Positions 5,545 through 15,398 are shown, counted from the stretch's first letter. The stretch: 50,088 nt of DNA from Bacteroidales bacterium (GCA_025361485.1 JANYLA010000076.1:1-50088), one strand, 5' to 3'. Numbers and translations are program-made. The notes: a model not told the origin generated them from the sequence alone.

Positions 5545-7557
5545 TTATGGCAAAAGTAAAGTAGTATCCCTGCTCAATCTAATTTCATCAACACTTATTG
5601 AATCCAATGGAAATAAGGCAGTATCTATCAACATGTCTTTCGCTGCTCCAGTTAACTTTACATTATAAAAAAGTGATTTGAACTGCTCTTCTGAAATCAT
5701 TCCACGTTGAAGCATTTTTTCTGCAACAAAGTTAAAATCGGCCTCCATGAACGATTTCAGATTACCATCCTTTTCAAAAAGATACTTGAACTTCTTGGGG
5801 CGAGGAATAACGCTTGCCAAATAAATGGCCTCATCGAGGGTAACGTTTTTTGGATCTTTATTGAAATAGTAATAACAGGCCTCGTTAACTCCATAAACAT
5901 TCGGCCCCCATTCAATAATATTTAGATAAATCTCTAGCATCCTCTCCTTCGATACAATTCCCTGACTCCCAATAAGCCATACAATCAGATATTCCTCAGC
6001 CTTTCGAAAAAGGTTCTTATTCTTATTCAAATAGAGATTTTTAATCAGCTGCATGGTTATTGTACTTCCGCCGCGAGCAAAGCGATTCTGCTTTAGATTT
6101 TCGGAAACAGCATATTTAAATGCATCGATATCAAATCCGCTATTATTAAAAAATCCACCATCCTCGGATGTTACTATGGCATCTATTATTACGGGAGATA
6201 TTTGATTAAATGACTTAAAATTCTTGTTTCGATTACCTAGATGAATTGTTTTAATGAATTGCCCTTCGTCGTAAATATCATGACTAAAAGTATCATTTAA
6301 AGCGCTGAAATTACGAGAGCCATACTGTGCAATACTAAAGCATTTGGTAGTTAAATTCGGAGTTAAATAGATACTATCGGGCTTATCGAGTTTGACATTA
6401 AAATCCAAACAAAAATCAATCGTTCCATTTGTTTTAATCCCTTTAAGATTTGAAAATAATCCCTCGGGTAATGCATCGAATAGCTGCTGCGATTGGATTG
6501 TACCTGTTTTAACGTTAAATGTTAATTTGCGTTCATCGCTTGGATTATACTTTAAATATATATTAGCCTTCATCCCATTCAAATCAATGGTTGATGTGCT
6601 ATCGATAAGGTAAAAATCGGGATTAATAGTGATATCAAGCTTAAACCCACCTTGCCGTACTTTCACATTTTGGTCGGAAAGGCGTGAACTGAACAAATCT
6701 AATGATTTGACAGAGGAGGTAAGGCTAATCTCAATATCGTTGCGATGAAGCTTCTTGGCTGTAATTCGTAGATTTAACGTATCAAACATAACATTTAACC
6801 CTAATTTATAGCCTAGCAAAGGGAGTGGCTTTTTATCACCACTCATTATTGCGTTAAGCGCAAGGGTTGAATTACTTTTATCGGTAAGCCCTTTTAGGTT
6901 AATAAAGTAAGAATCACCATTTTCAAAAACCTCTATTTTAGTATCAAAGCCCTTTCTACTCGACTCAAACCTAGGAATCGAGATTTGCGCTGTGTAAGAT
7001 GAATCGGTATAGCTGAATAAGAATTGATTTACGTGGTATTTGGCTGTGGTAAGACCAAAAATGGATTTAACAAATCTAAAAATCGTGTTTTGGTGATTCC
7101 CAAGGCTACTAGCCCCGTTGATTGATGAGTTTTGAGCCTGCAACCTATCCTTATGATTATCAAGTATAAAATAGTAGTTTGAGTGATCCTTTTGACCTAC
7201 AAAGTTGACTTTTGGGTTATTAAGCCATACTTCAAGTGGATTTACTTTTAAAAAGAATAAGTCGGTAAAACCTAATCTTACCTCTGCCCTTCTGATACAA
7301 AACAATGTATCACGCTCAATGGGTTTCGCCGTAAGATTCACGGCATAAAGAGTTCGAATTCCTAAAAAGCCAATCTTATCAGCATTAATCAATAAACCAT
7401 ATTGATTTTTTATACTGGCACATTTGCTATCAAATATGATTTGAACAATAGTGTTACGAATCAGAAAGAAGGTGATTATTAGAATGGTTATAGCATATAG
7501 AAAATACCTAAAATATCTTCTACTCTTTATTTTTTCAATAATGTAACGAATGGTCAT
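5545..7557 (-). CDS. GT51 peptidoglycan transglycosylase with AsmA-like periplasmic region
   Basis: The 670-residue protein begins with a basic stretch and one membrane span (about 13-37). About 380 residues of beta-rich, AsmA-like sequence follow, then a GT51 glycosyltransferase domain (about 440-600). GT51 hallmarks are visible: the catalytic glutamate in VTSEDGGFF (about residue 463), RGGSTITMQLIKNLYL, and EIYLNIIEWGPNVYGV. No transpeptidase domain follows, so it would polymerise lipid II into glycan strands without cross-linking, like monofunctional MtgA but much longer. The usual H of EDxxFxxH is replaced (FFNNSGFD). It faces the periplasm and is followed by the metallo-hydrolase gene. 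The function of the large N-terminal region is unknown. Confidence 0.85.
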   Translation of the reverse strand: MTIRYIIEKIKSRRYFRYFLYAITILIITFFLIRNTIVQIIFDSKCASIKNQYGLLINADKIGFLGIRTLYAVNLTAKPIERDTLFCIRRAEVRLGFTDLFFLKVNPLEVWLNNPKVNFVGQKDHSNYYFILDNHKDRLQAQNSSINGASSLGNHQNTIFRFVKSIFGLTTAKYHVNQFLFSYTDSSYTAQISIPRFESSRKGFDTKIEVFENGDSYFINLKGLTDKSNSTLALNAIMSGDKKPLPLLGYKLGLNVMFDTLNLRITAKKLHRNDIEISLTSSVKSLDLFSSRLSDQNVKVRQGGFKLDITINPDFYLIDSTSTIDLNGMKANIYLKYNPSDERKLTFNVKTGTIQSQQLFDALPEGLFSNLKGIKTNGTIDFCLDFNVKLDKPDSIYLTPNLTTKCFSIAQYGSRNFSALNDTFSHDIYDEGQFIKTIHLGNRNKNFKSFNQISPVIIDAIVTSEDGGFFNNSGFDIDAFKYAVSENLKQNRFARGGSTITMQLIKNLYLNKNKNLFRKAEEYLIVWLIGSQGIVSKERMLEIYLNIIEWGPNVYGVNEACYYYFNKDPKNVTLDEAIYLASVIPRPKKFKYLFEKDGNLKSFMEADFNFVAEKMLQRGMISEEQFKSLFYNVKLTGAAKDMLIDTALFPLDSISVDEIRLSRDTTLLLP

Positions 7558-7601
7558 GCTAAGTTTATAGAGTGTACAAAGGTATTCATTTGAATAAAAA
7601 A

Positions 7602-7629
7602 ACCTGTCGGGTTTTAAAACCGGACAGGT
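7602..7629 (-). terminator. Intrinsic terminator of the outer-membrane protein gene
   Basis: Arms at 7602-7615 and 7616-7629 pair over 14 positions with a single mismatch. On the minus strand the hairpin is followed by seven T residues. It lies 20 nt past the stop codon of the porin-like gene. Confidence 0.85.
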
Positions 7630-7649
7630 AAAAGAGTAAATATTCCTTA

Positions 7650-8918
7650 TTAAAAACTGTATCCCACCCTAACTAAAATACGATTATTACTTACTGGATC
7701 CATCGTTTCAGTTACATTGTGCTTTGCATCCCATGCGGATCCGTAAACAGCTTTTGTTAGCACATACTCTAATCCAATACTCAGCGCATCAGCTTTGTAT
7801 ACAACTCTTGGAGAAACTCGAATAATATAACTTAGATTATCGTCGCGGAAATAATCACCAATACCAGCCGCTTTATCAGCTTTTATTGGGGTGTAATTTT
7901 CATCTGCACCCATTAATTTTTGATAACCTGCAAATATTCCAATCGTCCACTTATCAATATCCTGCTGTATATCACCCCAAACGCTTAATGTTTTTAGGTT
8001 GGTGTAGCTGAAATCATCGGTTAAGTTTTCGGAACCTGTTTTCTTCCCATAGCCCCCAATCATTGATAAGTAGGTTAGGTTCTGTCCGTAAACAGCTTCT
8101 AGTTTAACACTTGTTGAAGCGGGTTTAATCATAATAAAAGCATGCAAATCGTATGAACCAATGGTCTCGGTGGTGCCAATGGTATCCTTATCAACATATA
8201 ATCTTGGGGTTAACCATTTATAACCAGCTGAAAAGCCAGCCAAAAACTCTTTGCGATTACCAACAGAAAGCTGAACGTGTACATCAGGTTTTCCCGAATA
8301 TCTTTGGGCATCGTATGGCCCAGTAGAGCGATGACTACCATGAATTGATGCTGCACCTAAAATCCTAAATATTGGTGAGAAATTATAGGTAAACCGAACC
8401 TGTGCCGACCGATTAAGAGCGTGAAAAGGGGCTCCTGCTCCAAACGAAACTGTATTCGGAATCATCTCAGTTACAATTACTGGATGCCAAGTTTGTCCGA
8501 GTAAAAGTTCCGATTTCTCCCAGTTCAGCTTGAACATCGCATGTCGAAGGCTAAATAGCTGAACATAATCCTGTTTTGTTCCCATGGCATCCATCTCTAA
8601 AAGCCCGCTTGTTTTGGCGCCAAAAAAGTCTGGTCCAGTAATTTTTAGTCCTAATCGGGCTGTAAAAGCAGCCATTTCGAGCATGGTTCTTTTATTGGCA
8701 TCATTACCACTAATTTTATCAAACTTTGGATATGATGGGTATGAGTATGACTCACCATCTCTTGAATCCACGGACTTGTATGTATCCATGTATACTTCAT
8801 AAGCTACAAAACCGTAAGGTTTTAGCTCAAACTTTGGCTTAGGTTGCTCTTGCGCCAAAGCGTTTAGGGCTGTTGACAACGTAAATGCGAGTAGAAATAG
8901 CTTTAAATAGATTCTCAT
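7650..8918 (-). CDS. Outer-membrane beta-barrel (porin-like) protein
   Basis: The 422-residue protein has a signal peptide (MRIYLKLFLLAFTLSTALNA, cleaved near ALAQ). Amphipathic strands alternate throughout, and it ends in an aromatic residue (VRVGYSF), the usual beta-barrel assembly signal. The sequence after the signal peptide (FELKPYGFVAYEVYMDTY) resembles DcaP/porin-type proteins in which the first strand carries GF..Y....D. It should sit in the outer membrane and pass small solutes; the substrate is unknown. It is a single-gene transcript ending in a clear terminator and is transcribed divergently from the DUF4421 gene. Confidence 0.75.
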   Translation of the reverse strand: MRIYLKLFLLAFTLSTALNALAQEQPKPKFELKPYGFVAYEVYMDTYKSVDSRDGESYSYPSYPKFDKISGNDANKRTMLEMAAFTARLGLKITGPDFFGAKTSGLLEMDAMGTKQDYVQLFSLRHAMFKLNWEKSELLLGQTWHPVIVTEMIPNTVSFGAGAPFHALNRSAQVRFTYNFSPIFRILGAASIHGSHRSTGPYDAQRYSGKPDVHVQLSVGNRKEFLAGFSAGYKWLTPRLYVDKDTIGTTETIGSYDLHAFIMIKPASTSVKLEAVYGQNLTYLSMIGGYGKKTGSENLTDDFSYTNLKTLSVWGDIQQDIDKWTIGIFAGYQKLMGADENYTPIKADKAAGIGDYFRDDNLSYIIRVSPRVVYKADALSIGLEYVLTKAVYGSAWDAKHNVTETMDPVSNNRILVRVGYSF

Positions 8919-9035
8919 TATATTATTTATTTTTAGTGAATTACACTTTAATAACTGTAAATCCTGGATATCAATTACAGGTTCAAAATAAAATCACGCA
9001 AAAGTGTAAATAGTTTACCTAATAAAAAAATCACT

Positions 9036-9043
9036 ATTTTTGT
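9036..9043 (+). promoter_or_regulatory. -7 element of the DUF4421 gene
   Basis: TATTTTTG matches TAnnTTTG exactly and lies 30 bp before the ATG at 9074. The -33 element is not convincing. Confidence 0.45.
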
Positions 9044-9073
9044 ATATCATTTTTTTATAAAGTAATACTACTA

Positions 9074-10141
9074 ATGAGAATGTTACGAGGTTTAATCTTG
9101 ATTATATTCATCAGCATTTCCCCTTTTGCACATTCAAATGATACGTTACGTATAATCAGTTTCCCTAAGCATATTCATCTTTATACCAAAATTGGTCCAA
9201 CCTTTTCGCAGGTTGAAATACGAAATCCTGATTTACCAGAAAATTTACTATTTGAACCGAACCCTCAATCGTTAATCGGTTTTGGATTCTCCTACTCATG
9301 GTTGGGTTTAGGAGTAAGTTTCACTCTTCCCTCCACCGATGAATTCAATAATAAGTATGGGAAAACACAGAAATTTGATTTTGAGGCGCACTATACCATG
9401 CCAAGATTGATGGTAGATCTTACTCTTAAAAGCTATAAAGGATTCTACGTATCTAATCCTGAAGATTACATTGACAGCTGGAATAAAAACGACCCATTCC
9501 CGCAAGCACCAAATCTTCAAACGGTTTCTTTAGCAGCATCGTTTGCATACGTTTTTAGCCCCGATAGGTATTCTTCGAATGCTGCTTACTCATTTACGCA
9601 GGCCATGCGCCGAAGCGGAGGTAGCTGGGTTGCTGGAGGTTTCTTTTCAATTAATGGGGTTGTATCTGACACCTCTATTATACCATATACAATCAGGCAA
9701 AATACGAATCTTCAGTTCGATTTAAAAGGTGTTGTTTTCTCTAACTTTGGGGTATCATTTGGTTACTCGAATCTCTGGTCTATTTATAAAAAGAATTTTA
9801 TTGCTTTCACCTTTCTACCAGGAGTTTCAATTCAAAAAGTTACTCAATACTCATCCATCAATGAAACAGAAAAAGTATATAACACAGTCTCACCACGAAC
9901 TATTTTCAGATTCTCGATTGGTCGAAATGGCGATAAATACTATAGCGGATTAACTACTTACCTAGAGTCATCATCAATAAAAAATCTTGACTCAAGACTT
10001 TTACTAAGCTCTGGGCATTTTGAGTTCTTTTTTGGATATCGAATCGATACAGACAATTGGAAATTCATGAAAACAGTGGATAGAATTATGCACCCACGAT
10101 TTCTTCGATTCGCATCAGGAAAACCTCCAATAAGAGATTAA
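9074..10141 (+). CDS. DUF4421 family exported protein
   Basis: The 355-residue protein has a signal peptide (MLRGLILIIFISISPFAHS) and a beta-strand-rich body that resembles the Bacteroidota DUF4421 family. The motif pattern begins with a short strand followed by Y.K.GP.F...E, then GFGFSYSWLGLGVSFTLP. Members are predicted outer-membrane beta-barrels of unknown function, and the regular alternation here agrees with that. The first ATG (9074) and a second in-frame ATG two codons later are both usable. The gene ends near a strong terminator shared with pepD. Confidence 0.75.
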   Translation: MRMLRGLILIIFISISPFAHSNDTLRIISFPKHIHLYTKIGPTFSQVEIRNPDLPENLLFEPNPQSLIGFGFSYSWLGLGVSFTLPSTDEFNNKYGKTQKFDFEAHYTMPRLMVDLTLKSYKGFYVSNPEDYIDSWNKNDPFPQAPNLQTVSLAASFAYVFSPDRYSSNAAYSFTQAMRRSGGSWVAGGFFSINGVVSDTSIIPYTIRQNTNLQFDLKGVVFSNFGVSFGYSNLWSIYKKNFIAFTFLPGVSIQKVTQYSSINETEKVYNTVSPRTIFRFSIGRNGDKYYSGLTTYLESSSIKNLDSRLLLSSGHFEFFFGYRIDTDNWKFMKTVDRIMHPRFLRFASGKPPIRD

Positions 10142-10241
10142 TAATGCGATTTAAGGGTTGAGATTTTTATTATCCTTTTAAACTTCTTGAAAATTAAGAA
10201 CTTATTGACCTATTGACAAAATAAAAATAGATTAATAAGAT

Positions 10242-10273
10242 AAAAAAAAGCCGCTAAAAAGCGGCTTTTTTTT
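10242..10273. terminator. Bidirectional intrinsic terminator
   Basis: A8-GCCGCT, loop AAAA, AGCGGC-T8: a perfect 14-bp stem with A and T tracts. It can therefore terminate both the DUF4421 gene (plus) and pepD (minus). Its T tract abuts the pepD stop codon. Confidence 0.93.
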
Positions 10274-11735
10274 ATCTTATTTCAGGAATTTTAATCAATA
10301 CTTCAAGCAGCAAATCCCAATATTTTTGAGTGGTTGCGATACTTAACCTTTCATCAGGGGAGTGAGCACCTTTAATAGTTGGTCCGAATGATATCATATC
10401 GAGGTATGGATATTTTTCAAGAAATAGGCCACACTCTAAGCCGGCATGAATAGCTCTTACAATAGGCTCATTCCCAAATAACTTTATGTAAGCAGAACGA
10501 GTAATTGTAAGAATTTCGGAATTAGTATTTGGTGCCCAACCTGGATAGCCCTCGGAGTGCTGAACATTGGCGTTAGCAAGTCTGAAAACACTTTCCACCA
10601 TGTTTGATATATCGTGTTTTAGCGATTCAACGGCGCTGCGTTGGCTAGTCGTTACAAGTATCTGATTATCCTGAATAAACTTCACCGATGCTAGGTTTGT
10701 TGAGGTTTCAACTAAACCCTTAAGCTGCCTACTCATCGATATTACACCATGAGGGCATGCGTAAAGCGAATTAAGTAAATCAAAATGGGTTGGCTCATCA
10801 ATTACAAATTCAGGAGTACTATGGTTCTCTATTAGAATTGTGATTCCGGGCTCAACATCCTTAATCTCATTGATAATTTCAGCTTTGAAAACTTCAAAAT
10901 CTTTTAGTAGAAGATCTTTATCCTCTGAATGTACCGTGAAAACGGAAAAAGCCTCACGGGGAATAGCGTTTCTTAAATTGCCACCATCAAATGAGGAGAG
11001 CCTTAAATCATATTTATTAGTGCTTTTCCAAAGGAATCGTGCAAGAATCTTGATTGAATTGCCCAATCCTTTGTCAATTTCATCACCGGAGTGGCCGCCG
11101 GATAAACCTTTGACAGTGATTTTAAAGGCAATAAAATCGGTTGGAACCTTTTCTTGTTCATATGCAAAGGTTGCCAAAGTATCTAAGCCACCTGCACAAC
11201 CAATAAAAAGTTCTCCTTCATCCTCTGAGTCAAGGTTAAGAAGAATTTTTGAGTCAAAGAAACCAGGTTTCATTTCAAACGCACCGGTTAACCCTGTTTC
11301 TTCATCAACGGTAAATAAACATTCCAAGGGGCCATGTTTTATGCTTGATGATGCTAGAATAGCTAATTGAGACGCAACACCAATGCCATCATCTGCACCT
11401 AAGGTAGTTCCCTTTGCTTTTACCCATTCACCATCGATATATGGGATAATTGGATCTACATTAAAATCGTGTAAAGTATCGCTGTTCTTTTCACAAACCA
11501 TATCAATATGGCTTTGGAGAACAACTGGTTGAAGCTTTTCAAAACCAGCTGTTGCAGGTTTCTTTATCACAACGCTACCAGCAGCATCTTGATTGGCCTC
11601 AAGTTTATGCTCTTTTGCAAAATCCATTAGATACTTTGCAATCTTTTCCTCCTTCTTTGATGGTCGTGGTATCTTGCAGATCTCAAGAAAATACTTCCAT
11701 ATCTCAGTTGGTTGAAGCTGTTCAATTTGATTCAT
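10272..11735 (-). CDS. pepD: Aminoacyl-histidine dipeptidase (M20, PepD)
   Basis: The 487-residue cytosolic zinc peptidase has the M20 metal motifs in order: SHIDMVCEKN near residue 78, LGADDGIGVA near 118 (bridging aspartate), and VDEETGLTGAFEM near 148 (catalytic glutamate pair). The C-terminal histidine lies in SFGPTIKGAHSPDERL. The length and the N-terminus (IWKYFLEICKIPRPSKKEEKI) fit PepD, which cleaves dipeptides such as Xaa-His. It is a monocistronic gene transcribed divergently from cysQ. The sharply defined terminator lies immediately after its stop. Confidence 0.95.
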   Translation of the reverse strand: MNQIEQLQPTEIWKYFLEICKIPRPSKKEEKIAKYLMDFAKEHKLEANQDAAGSVVIKKPATAGFEKLQPVVLQSHIDMVCEKNSDTLHDFNVDPIIPYIDGEWVKAKGTTLGADDGIGVASQLAILASSSIKHGPLECLFTVDEETGLTGAFEMKPGFFDSKILLNLDSEDEGELFIGCAGGLDTLATFAYEQEKVPTDFIAFKITVKGLSGGHSGDEIDKGLGNSIKILARFLWKSTNKYDLRLSSFDGGNLRNAIPREAFSVFTVHSEDKDLLLKDFEVFKAEIINEIKDVEPGITILIENHSTPEFVIDEPTHFDLLNSLYACPHGVISMSRQLKGLVETSTNLASVKFIQDNQILVTTSQRSAVESLKHDISNMVESVFRLANANVQHSEGYPGWAPNTNSEILTITRSAYIKLFGNEPIVRAIHAGLECGLFLEKYPYLDMISFGPTIKGAHSPDERLSIATTQKYWDLLLEVLIKIPEIR

Positions 11736-11939
11736 GATATCATTTTTTAGATGAGGTAAACTTAGTACTTTATTTTTCCTATTGAAAAAAAGGAAGACTA
11801 TTTTTATTTTTTTTGATATACTAAATTGTTAAAAAATCTCAAATTATTCCTATTGACCTAATTATTAATTTGATAAGAATTTATGAATTTAAAAAAGCTA
11901 TACATTATCATAAATGTACTTTTTTCTAAAAAAGAAATC

Positions 11940-11947
11940 TAATTTTG
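11940..11947 (+). promoter_or_regulatory. -7 element of cysQ
   Basis: TAATTTTG matches TAnnTTTG and lies 25 bp before the ATG at 11973. No clear -33 element is visible. The rest of the 237-bp pepD/cysQ gap is very AT-rich with no other recognised site. Confidence 0.45.
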
Positions 11948-11972
11948 CGACCAATTAGAAATATTAGCTTCG

Positions 11973-12797
11973 ATGATTGACCAGACAGAACTTAGAAACT
12001 TGCTTACTACAGCAATTAACGCTGCTGTAAGAGCAGGTAAACTTATTTTAGATGTTTATAATTCAGATGAATTTCAAGTTAATTTAAAGTCCGATAAAAC
12101 CCCATTAACACTAGCCGATAGGTTAGCTCATACCGAAATATTAAATTCTCTTACAAAAACAAGAATACCAACCTTAAGTGAGGAGGGTCGAGATATTCTG
12201 TTCGAAGAGAGAAGAAGTTGGGAGTATTTTTGGTTAGTAGATCCTCTCGATGGAACAAAAGAATTTATCAAACGTAATGGAGAGTTTACAGTAAATATTG
12301 CACTTATAGTTAATGGTTTTCCAATAATTGGAGTAGTGTATGTTCCTGTGTTAAAGGATCTATATTTTGCTCTTAAGGGCGATGGTTCATTTAAAATCGG
12401 ATCAGTTGAGCCAACAATAGAATCGAACTATAGATTCGATCTATTAGTAAAATCAGCTAGCAAACTTCCTATTTCTCATAATCGCGATAAGTTTGTTGTA
12501 TTAAGTAGCCGATCGCATATGAATGCCGAAACAGAGGAGTATATTGCTGATTTGGAGAAAAAACATGGAGGCATTGAACATAAATATCAAGGCTCATCAT
12601 TAAAACTTTGCATGATTGCTGAAGGAACAGCCGATATTTATCCGCGATTTACTCCAACAATGGAGTGGGATACAGCAGCAGGTCAGGCCGTTGTTGAAGG
12701 AGCTGGTTGCCAAATATTAACAGCTGATACTAAACAGCGAATCACCTATAACAAGGAGGATTTACATAATCCATGGTTTATTGTTAAGTCCAAGTAA
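11973..12797 (+). CDS. cysQ: 3'(2'),5'-bisphosphate nucleotidase CysQ
   Basis: The 274-residue protein of the inositol-monophosphatase fold carries metal site residues in LSEEGRDI (about 68-75) and the signature DPLDGTKEFIKRNGEFTVNIA (about 89-109). The last aspartate lies in TMEWDTAAGQAVVEGAG. The TKEFIKRNGEFTVNI form is diagnostic for CysQ rather than SuhB. It removes 3'-phosphate from PAP or PAPS, recycling a sulfate-assimilation by-product in the cytosol. No other sulfate-assimilation gene is next to it here. Confidence 0.93.
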   Translation: MIDQTELRNLLTTAINAAVRAGKLILDVYNSDEFQVNLKSDKTPLTLADRLAHTEILNSLTKTRIPTLSEEGRDILFEERRSWEYFWLVDPLDGTKEFIKRNGEFTVNIALIVNGFPIIGVVYVPVLKDLYFALKGDGSFKIGSVEPTIESNYRFDLLVKSASKLPISHNRDKFVVLSSRSHMNAETEEYIADLEKKHGGIEHKYQGSSLKLCMIAEGTADIYPRFTPTMEWDTAAGQAVVEGAGCQILTADTKQRITYNKEDLHNPWFIVKSK

Positions 12798-12944
12798 GTT
12801 ATAAGATTTAAAATATTTATCCTAGACTTCAATTAATACAATTATCACACCACTCGTTCGATTCTATAATTCTATTAGGTACATATAACCTTTCAATTAT
12901 TTCTAAATATTGATTGACCTCAAGTTGAAAGATTCATTCCTTTT

Positions 12945-12975
12945 TTTGAATTGTTTGCAAGTTTGGCTATTTTTA
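12945..12975 (+). promoter_or_regulatory. Probable promoter of the GT39 operon
   Basis: TTTG at 12945-12948 and TATTTTTA at 12968-12975 (one mismatch to TAnnTTTG) are separated by 19 bp. Transcription would start near 12982, which excludes the TTG at 12951 as the start codon and favours ATG 13005. Confidence 0.45.
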
Positions 12976-13004
12976 GGCAAAATGTGAGCTATCAATTATT
13001 TGGA

Positions 13005-14477
13005 ATGAACTATAAAAATCTCTTTAAGTATTTAGTCCTTTTTATCCTTATCTATTTTCCCATATTTGGGCATTTGGAGTCATTGCCAATTCGTTTGTAC
13101 GATGAGTCAAGGCTTGCAACAAACGCATACGAGATGAATAAGGATGGCGATTACATCGTTACTCATTATGATGGTCAACCCGATATGTGGAACACAAAGC
13201 CTCCTTTGATGATTTGGCTTCAGGTTGTTTCGATTAAGATTTTTGGAGATGGTGAACTGGCTGTCCGACTACCCTCTGCAATTGCTGCATTCCTTACATG
13301 TATGCTTATTCTTTTCTTTTCAATTCGGTATTTAAAAGATTTTTGGTTTGGCTTTATTGCAGTTATCGTTCTAATAACGTCAATTGGGTATATGAATGTT
13401 CACGCTGCACGAACTGGCGATTATGACGTATTACTAACCCTTTTTACAACACTTTATTCGCTTTGCTTTTTTATCTATATCGAAAAGGGAAAGCGAAAAT
13501 ATCTTTACTACACCATTATTGCAATTACCCTTGCTGTTCTGACAAAAGGGATAGCAGGATTATTACTTATTCCTGTTCTATTTGGGTATACCATCGCTCG
13601 TAAAAAAACATTAGAAGTTTTAAGGAGTAAGGAGTTTTATTTTGGTATTGCGATATTTTTTTTCTTTGTAAGTGGATACTATCTGCTTCGAGAATACTAT
13701 AATACAGGATACTTAAAGGCTGTTTGGAGTAATGAGATAACTGAAAGATATTTTGCTGTTAATGAGAACCATAACGAGGGTTTTTGGTTTTACTACAGGA
13801 TGTTAGTCAATCACCACTTAATTTACTGGTATTTATTTGTTCCATGTGGTGCATTAGTGGGTTTCTTTCATAAAAATGGATTGTATCGTAGATTGGCTTG
13901 GTACTTAACCGCTTTAATCATATTTTTCTTTCTAATTATTTCAATGGGGCAAACTCAGCTTGAATGGTATACAGTTCCGTTATATCCCTTTTTAGCCATT
14001 ATTGTTGCAATGTTTATACATCTGATATTCTCTTTTATAAAGGAATCCGAGATATTTTCTAATATTTTGAAATTCAATACATTACCTTATATACTGCTTT
14101 TCATACTGTGCATTAATCCTTATGTTGAGATAACAAATAGAACTTTTAGCCCCAAAGTTTTTTCGTGGGAGGAAGATCTTTATCGTATCGATTACTACAT
14201 GAAGGATGCGATTAAAGGCAAGTATGATTTGAATGGCTATACTCTTTTGCAAAACGACTACGGTGCAAATAATCTTTATTATATCAATATTTTGAGAGAT
14301 AAAGGGGTTGATATTCGTTTCACTTATCAATGGGAAATCCTTAACCCTAACGATAAGGTTATAGCGCATCAGCAGGAGGTGAAGGACTATATCACAAAAA
14401 ACTATTCTGTTGAGGTGATAAACAGCTACTACAATATTTTTTTCTATAAAATTAAAGGAAAGCTAAGCAATGATTGA
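13005..14477 (+). CDS. GT39-family (ArnT-like) membrane glycosyltransferase
   Basis: The 490-residue polytopic membrane protein has many hydrophobic segments. The first periplasmic loop carries LYDESRLATNAYEM, with the acidic DE pair typical of ArnT/PMT-type transferases, followed by WNTKPPLMIWLQ. Such enzymes move a sugar from an undecaprenyl-phosphate carrier to an envelope acceptor on the outer face of the inner membrane. The adjoining GT2 gene, overlapping by 8 bp, would make the lipid-linked donor, so the two form a matched pair. The acceptor and sugar are unknown. The start is set at ATG 13005 because an earlier TTG lies within the probable promoter. Confidence 0.85.
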   Translation: MNYKNLFKYLVLFILIYFPIFGHLESLPIRLYDESRLATNAYEMNKDGDYIVTHYDGQPDMWNTKPPLMIWLQVVSIKIFGDGELAVRLPSAIAAFLTCMLILFFSIRYLKDFWFGFIAVIVLITSIGYMNVHAARTGDYDVLLTLFTTLYSLCFFIYIEKGKRKYLYYTIIAITLAVLTKGIAGLLLIPVLFGYTIARKKTLEVLRSKEFYFGIAIFFFFVSGYYLLREYYNTGYLKAVWSNEITERYFAVNENHNEGFWFYYRMLVNHHLIYWYLFVPCGALVGFFHKNGLYRRLAWYLTALIIFFFLIISMGQTQLEWYTVPLYPFLAIIVAMFIHLIFSFIKESEIFSNILKFNTLPYILLFILCINPYVEITNRTFSPKVFSWEEDLYRIDYYMKDAIKGKYDLNGYTLLQNDYGANNLYYINILRDKGVDIRFTYQWEILNPNDKVIAHQQEVKDYITKNYSVEVINSYYNIFFYKIKGKLSND

Positions 14478-15393
14478 ACTATCAGTAGTTATACCCGTGT
14501 TTAATGAGCAGGAGATTATTCAACAGCTGTATAGCAGGATACAAGCAGCTGTTAGTGCAATAACTCCCGATTATGAACTCGTTTTTGTAAACGATGGGAG
14601 TATTGATGCAACTCTTTTCAGGCTGATGGAGCTCTCCGAGCACGATAGTAAAGTTAAATTTATCAGCTTTAGCCGAAACTTTGGACATCAAATTGCGGTT
14701 ACTGCAGGTTTGGATCATTGTCAGGGAAAAGCGGTAGTGATCATCGATGGTGATTTGCAGGATCCTCCTGAGCTAATTCCCGAAATGTACCGTAAATTCC
14801 AAGAGGGTTTTGAAGTGGTATACGCCAAACGGACCAAAAGAAAAGGGGAGTCTTTTTTTAAACGAATAACGGCTAAACTTTTCTATAGAATCTTAAAGCG
14901 TATCACATCTGTTGATATTCCGATGGATGTTGGAGATTATAGATTAATTGACCGGAAGATTGTTGATTATCTAAAGCTGATGCCTGAGCAGAATAAGTTT
15001 CTCCGTGGTCAGATAGCATGGCTTGGATTTAGGCAAACATTTGTTGAGTTTGAGCGCAATAGCCGAACAACAGGCAAAACGGGTTATCCGCTTAGCAAAA
15101 TGATAAAGTTTGCTCTCGATGGAATTACAGGATTCTCAAACTCACCTTTAAGGCTGGTTACCAACCTTGGTCTTTTCATATCCCTAATGGCCTTTGCGAT
15201 TATTGTTTACGCTTTGTACGCTCACTATTTTCTGCATCAAACCATAACGGGATGGACTTCGTTAATAATCAGCTCGATGTTTATTGGTGGAATTCAGCTA
15301 CTTTCGATTGGGATTATTGGGGAGTATATTAGCCGAATTAATACAAATGTTCGCAATAGACCTCTCTATATTGTTGAGAAAACGAATATTTAA
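14470..15393 (+). CDS. GT2 polyprenyl-phosphate glycosyltransferase (GtrB/DPM1-like)
   Basis: The 307-residue protein has an N-terminal GT-A domain: LSVVIPVFNEQEII, then FVNDGSIDAT, FSRNFGHQIAVTAGLDH and the metal motif in IDGDLQDPPELIPEM. Two C-terminal membrane spans (about 230-295) follow. This matches GtrB/ArnC/DPM1-type enzymes that transfer a sugar from a nucleotide donor onto undecaprenyl phosphate at the cytosolic face. It overlaps the GT39 gene by 8 bp and is 5 bp from the patatin gene, so all three are likely one transcript. Which sugar is used cannot be read from sequence. Confidence 0.9.
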   Translation: MIELSVVIPVFNEQEIIQQLYSRIQAAVSAITPDYELVFVNDGSIDATLFRLMELSEHDSKVKFISFSRNFGHQIAVTAGLDHCQGKAVVIIDGDLQDPPELIPEMYRKFQEGFEVVYAKRTKRKGESFFKRITAKLFYRILKRITSVDIPMDVGDYRLIDRKIVDYLKLMPEQNKFLRGQIAWLGFRQTFVEFERNSRTTGKTGYPLSKMIKFALDGITGFSNSPLRLVTNLGLFISLMAFAIIVYALYAHYFLHQTITGWTSLIISSMFIGGIQLLSIGIIGEYISRINTNVRNRPLYIVEKTNI

Positions 15394-15398
15394 ATCCA

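Noticed and set aside
10840-11370. A 176-codon plus-strand frame
   Set aside because: It is fully antisense to pepD, whose M20 motifs are intact, and its translation is Ser/Leu/Pro-rich with no family features.
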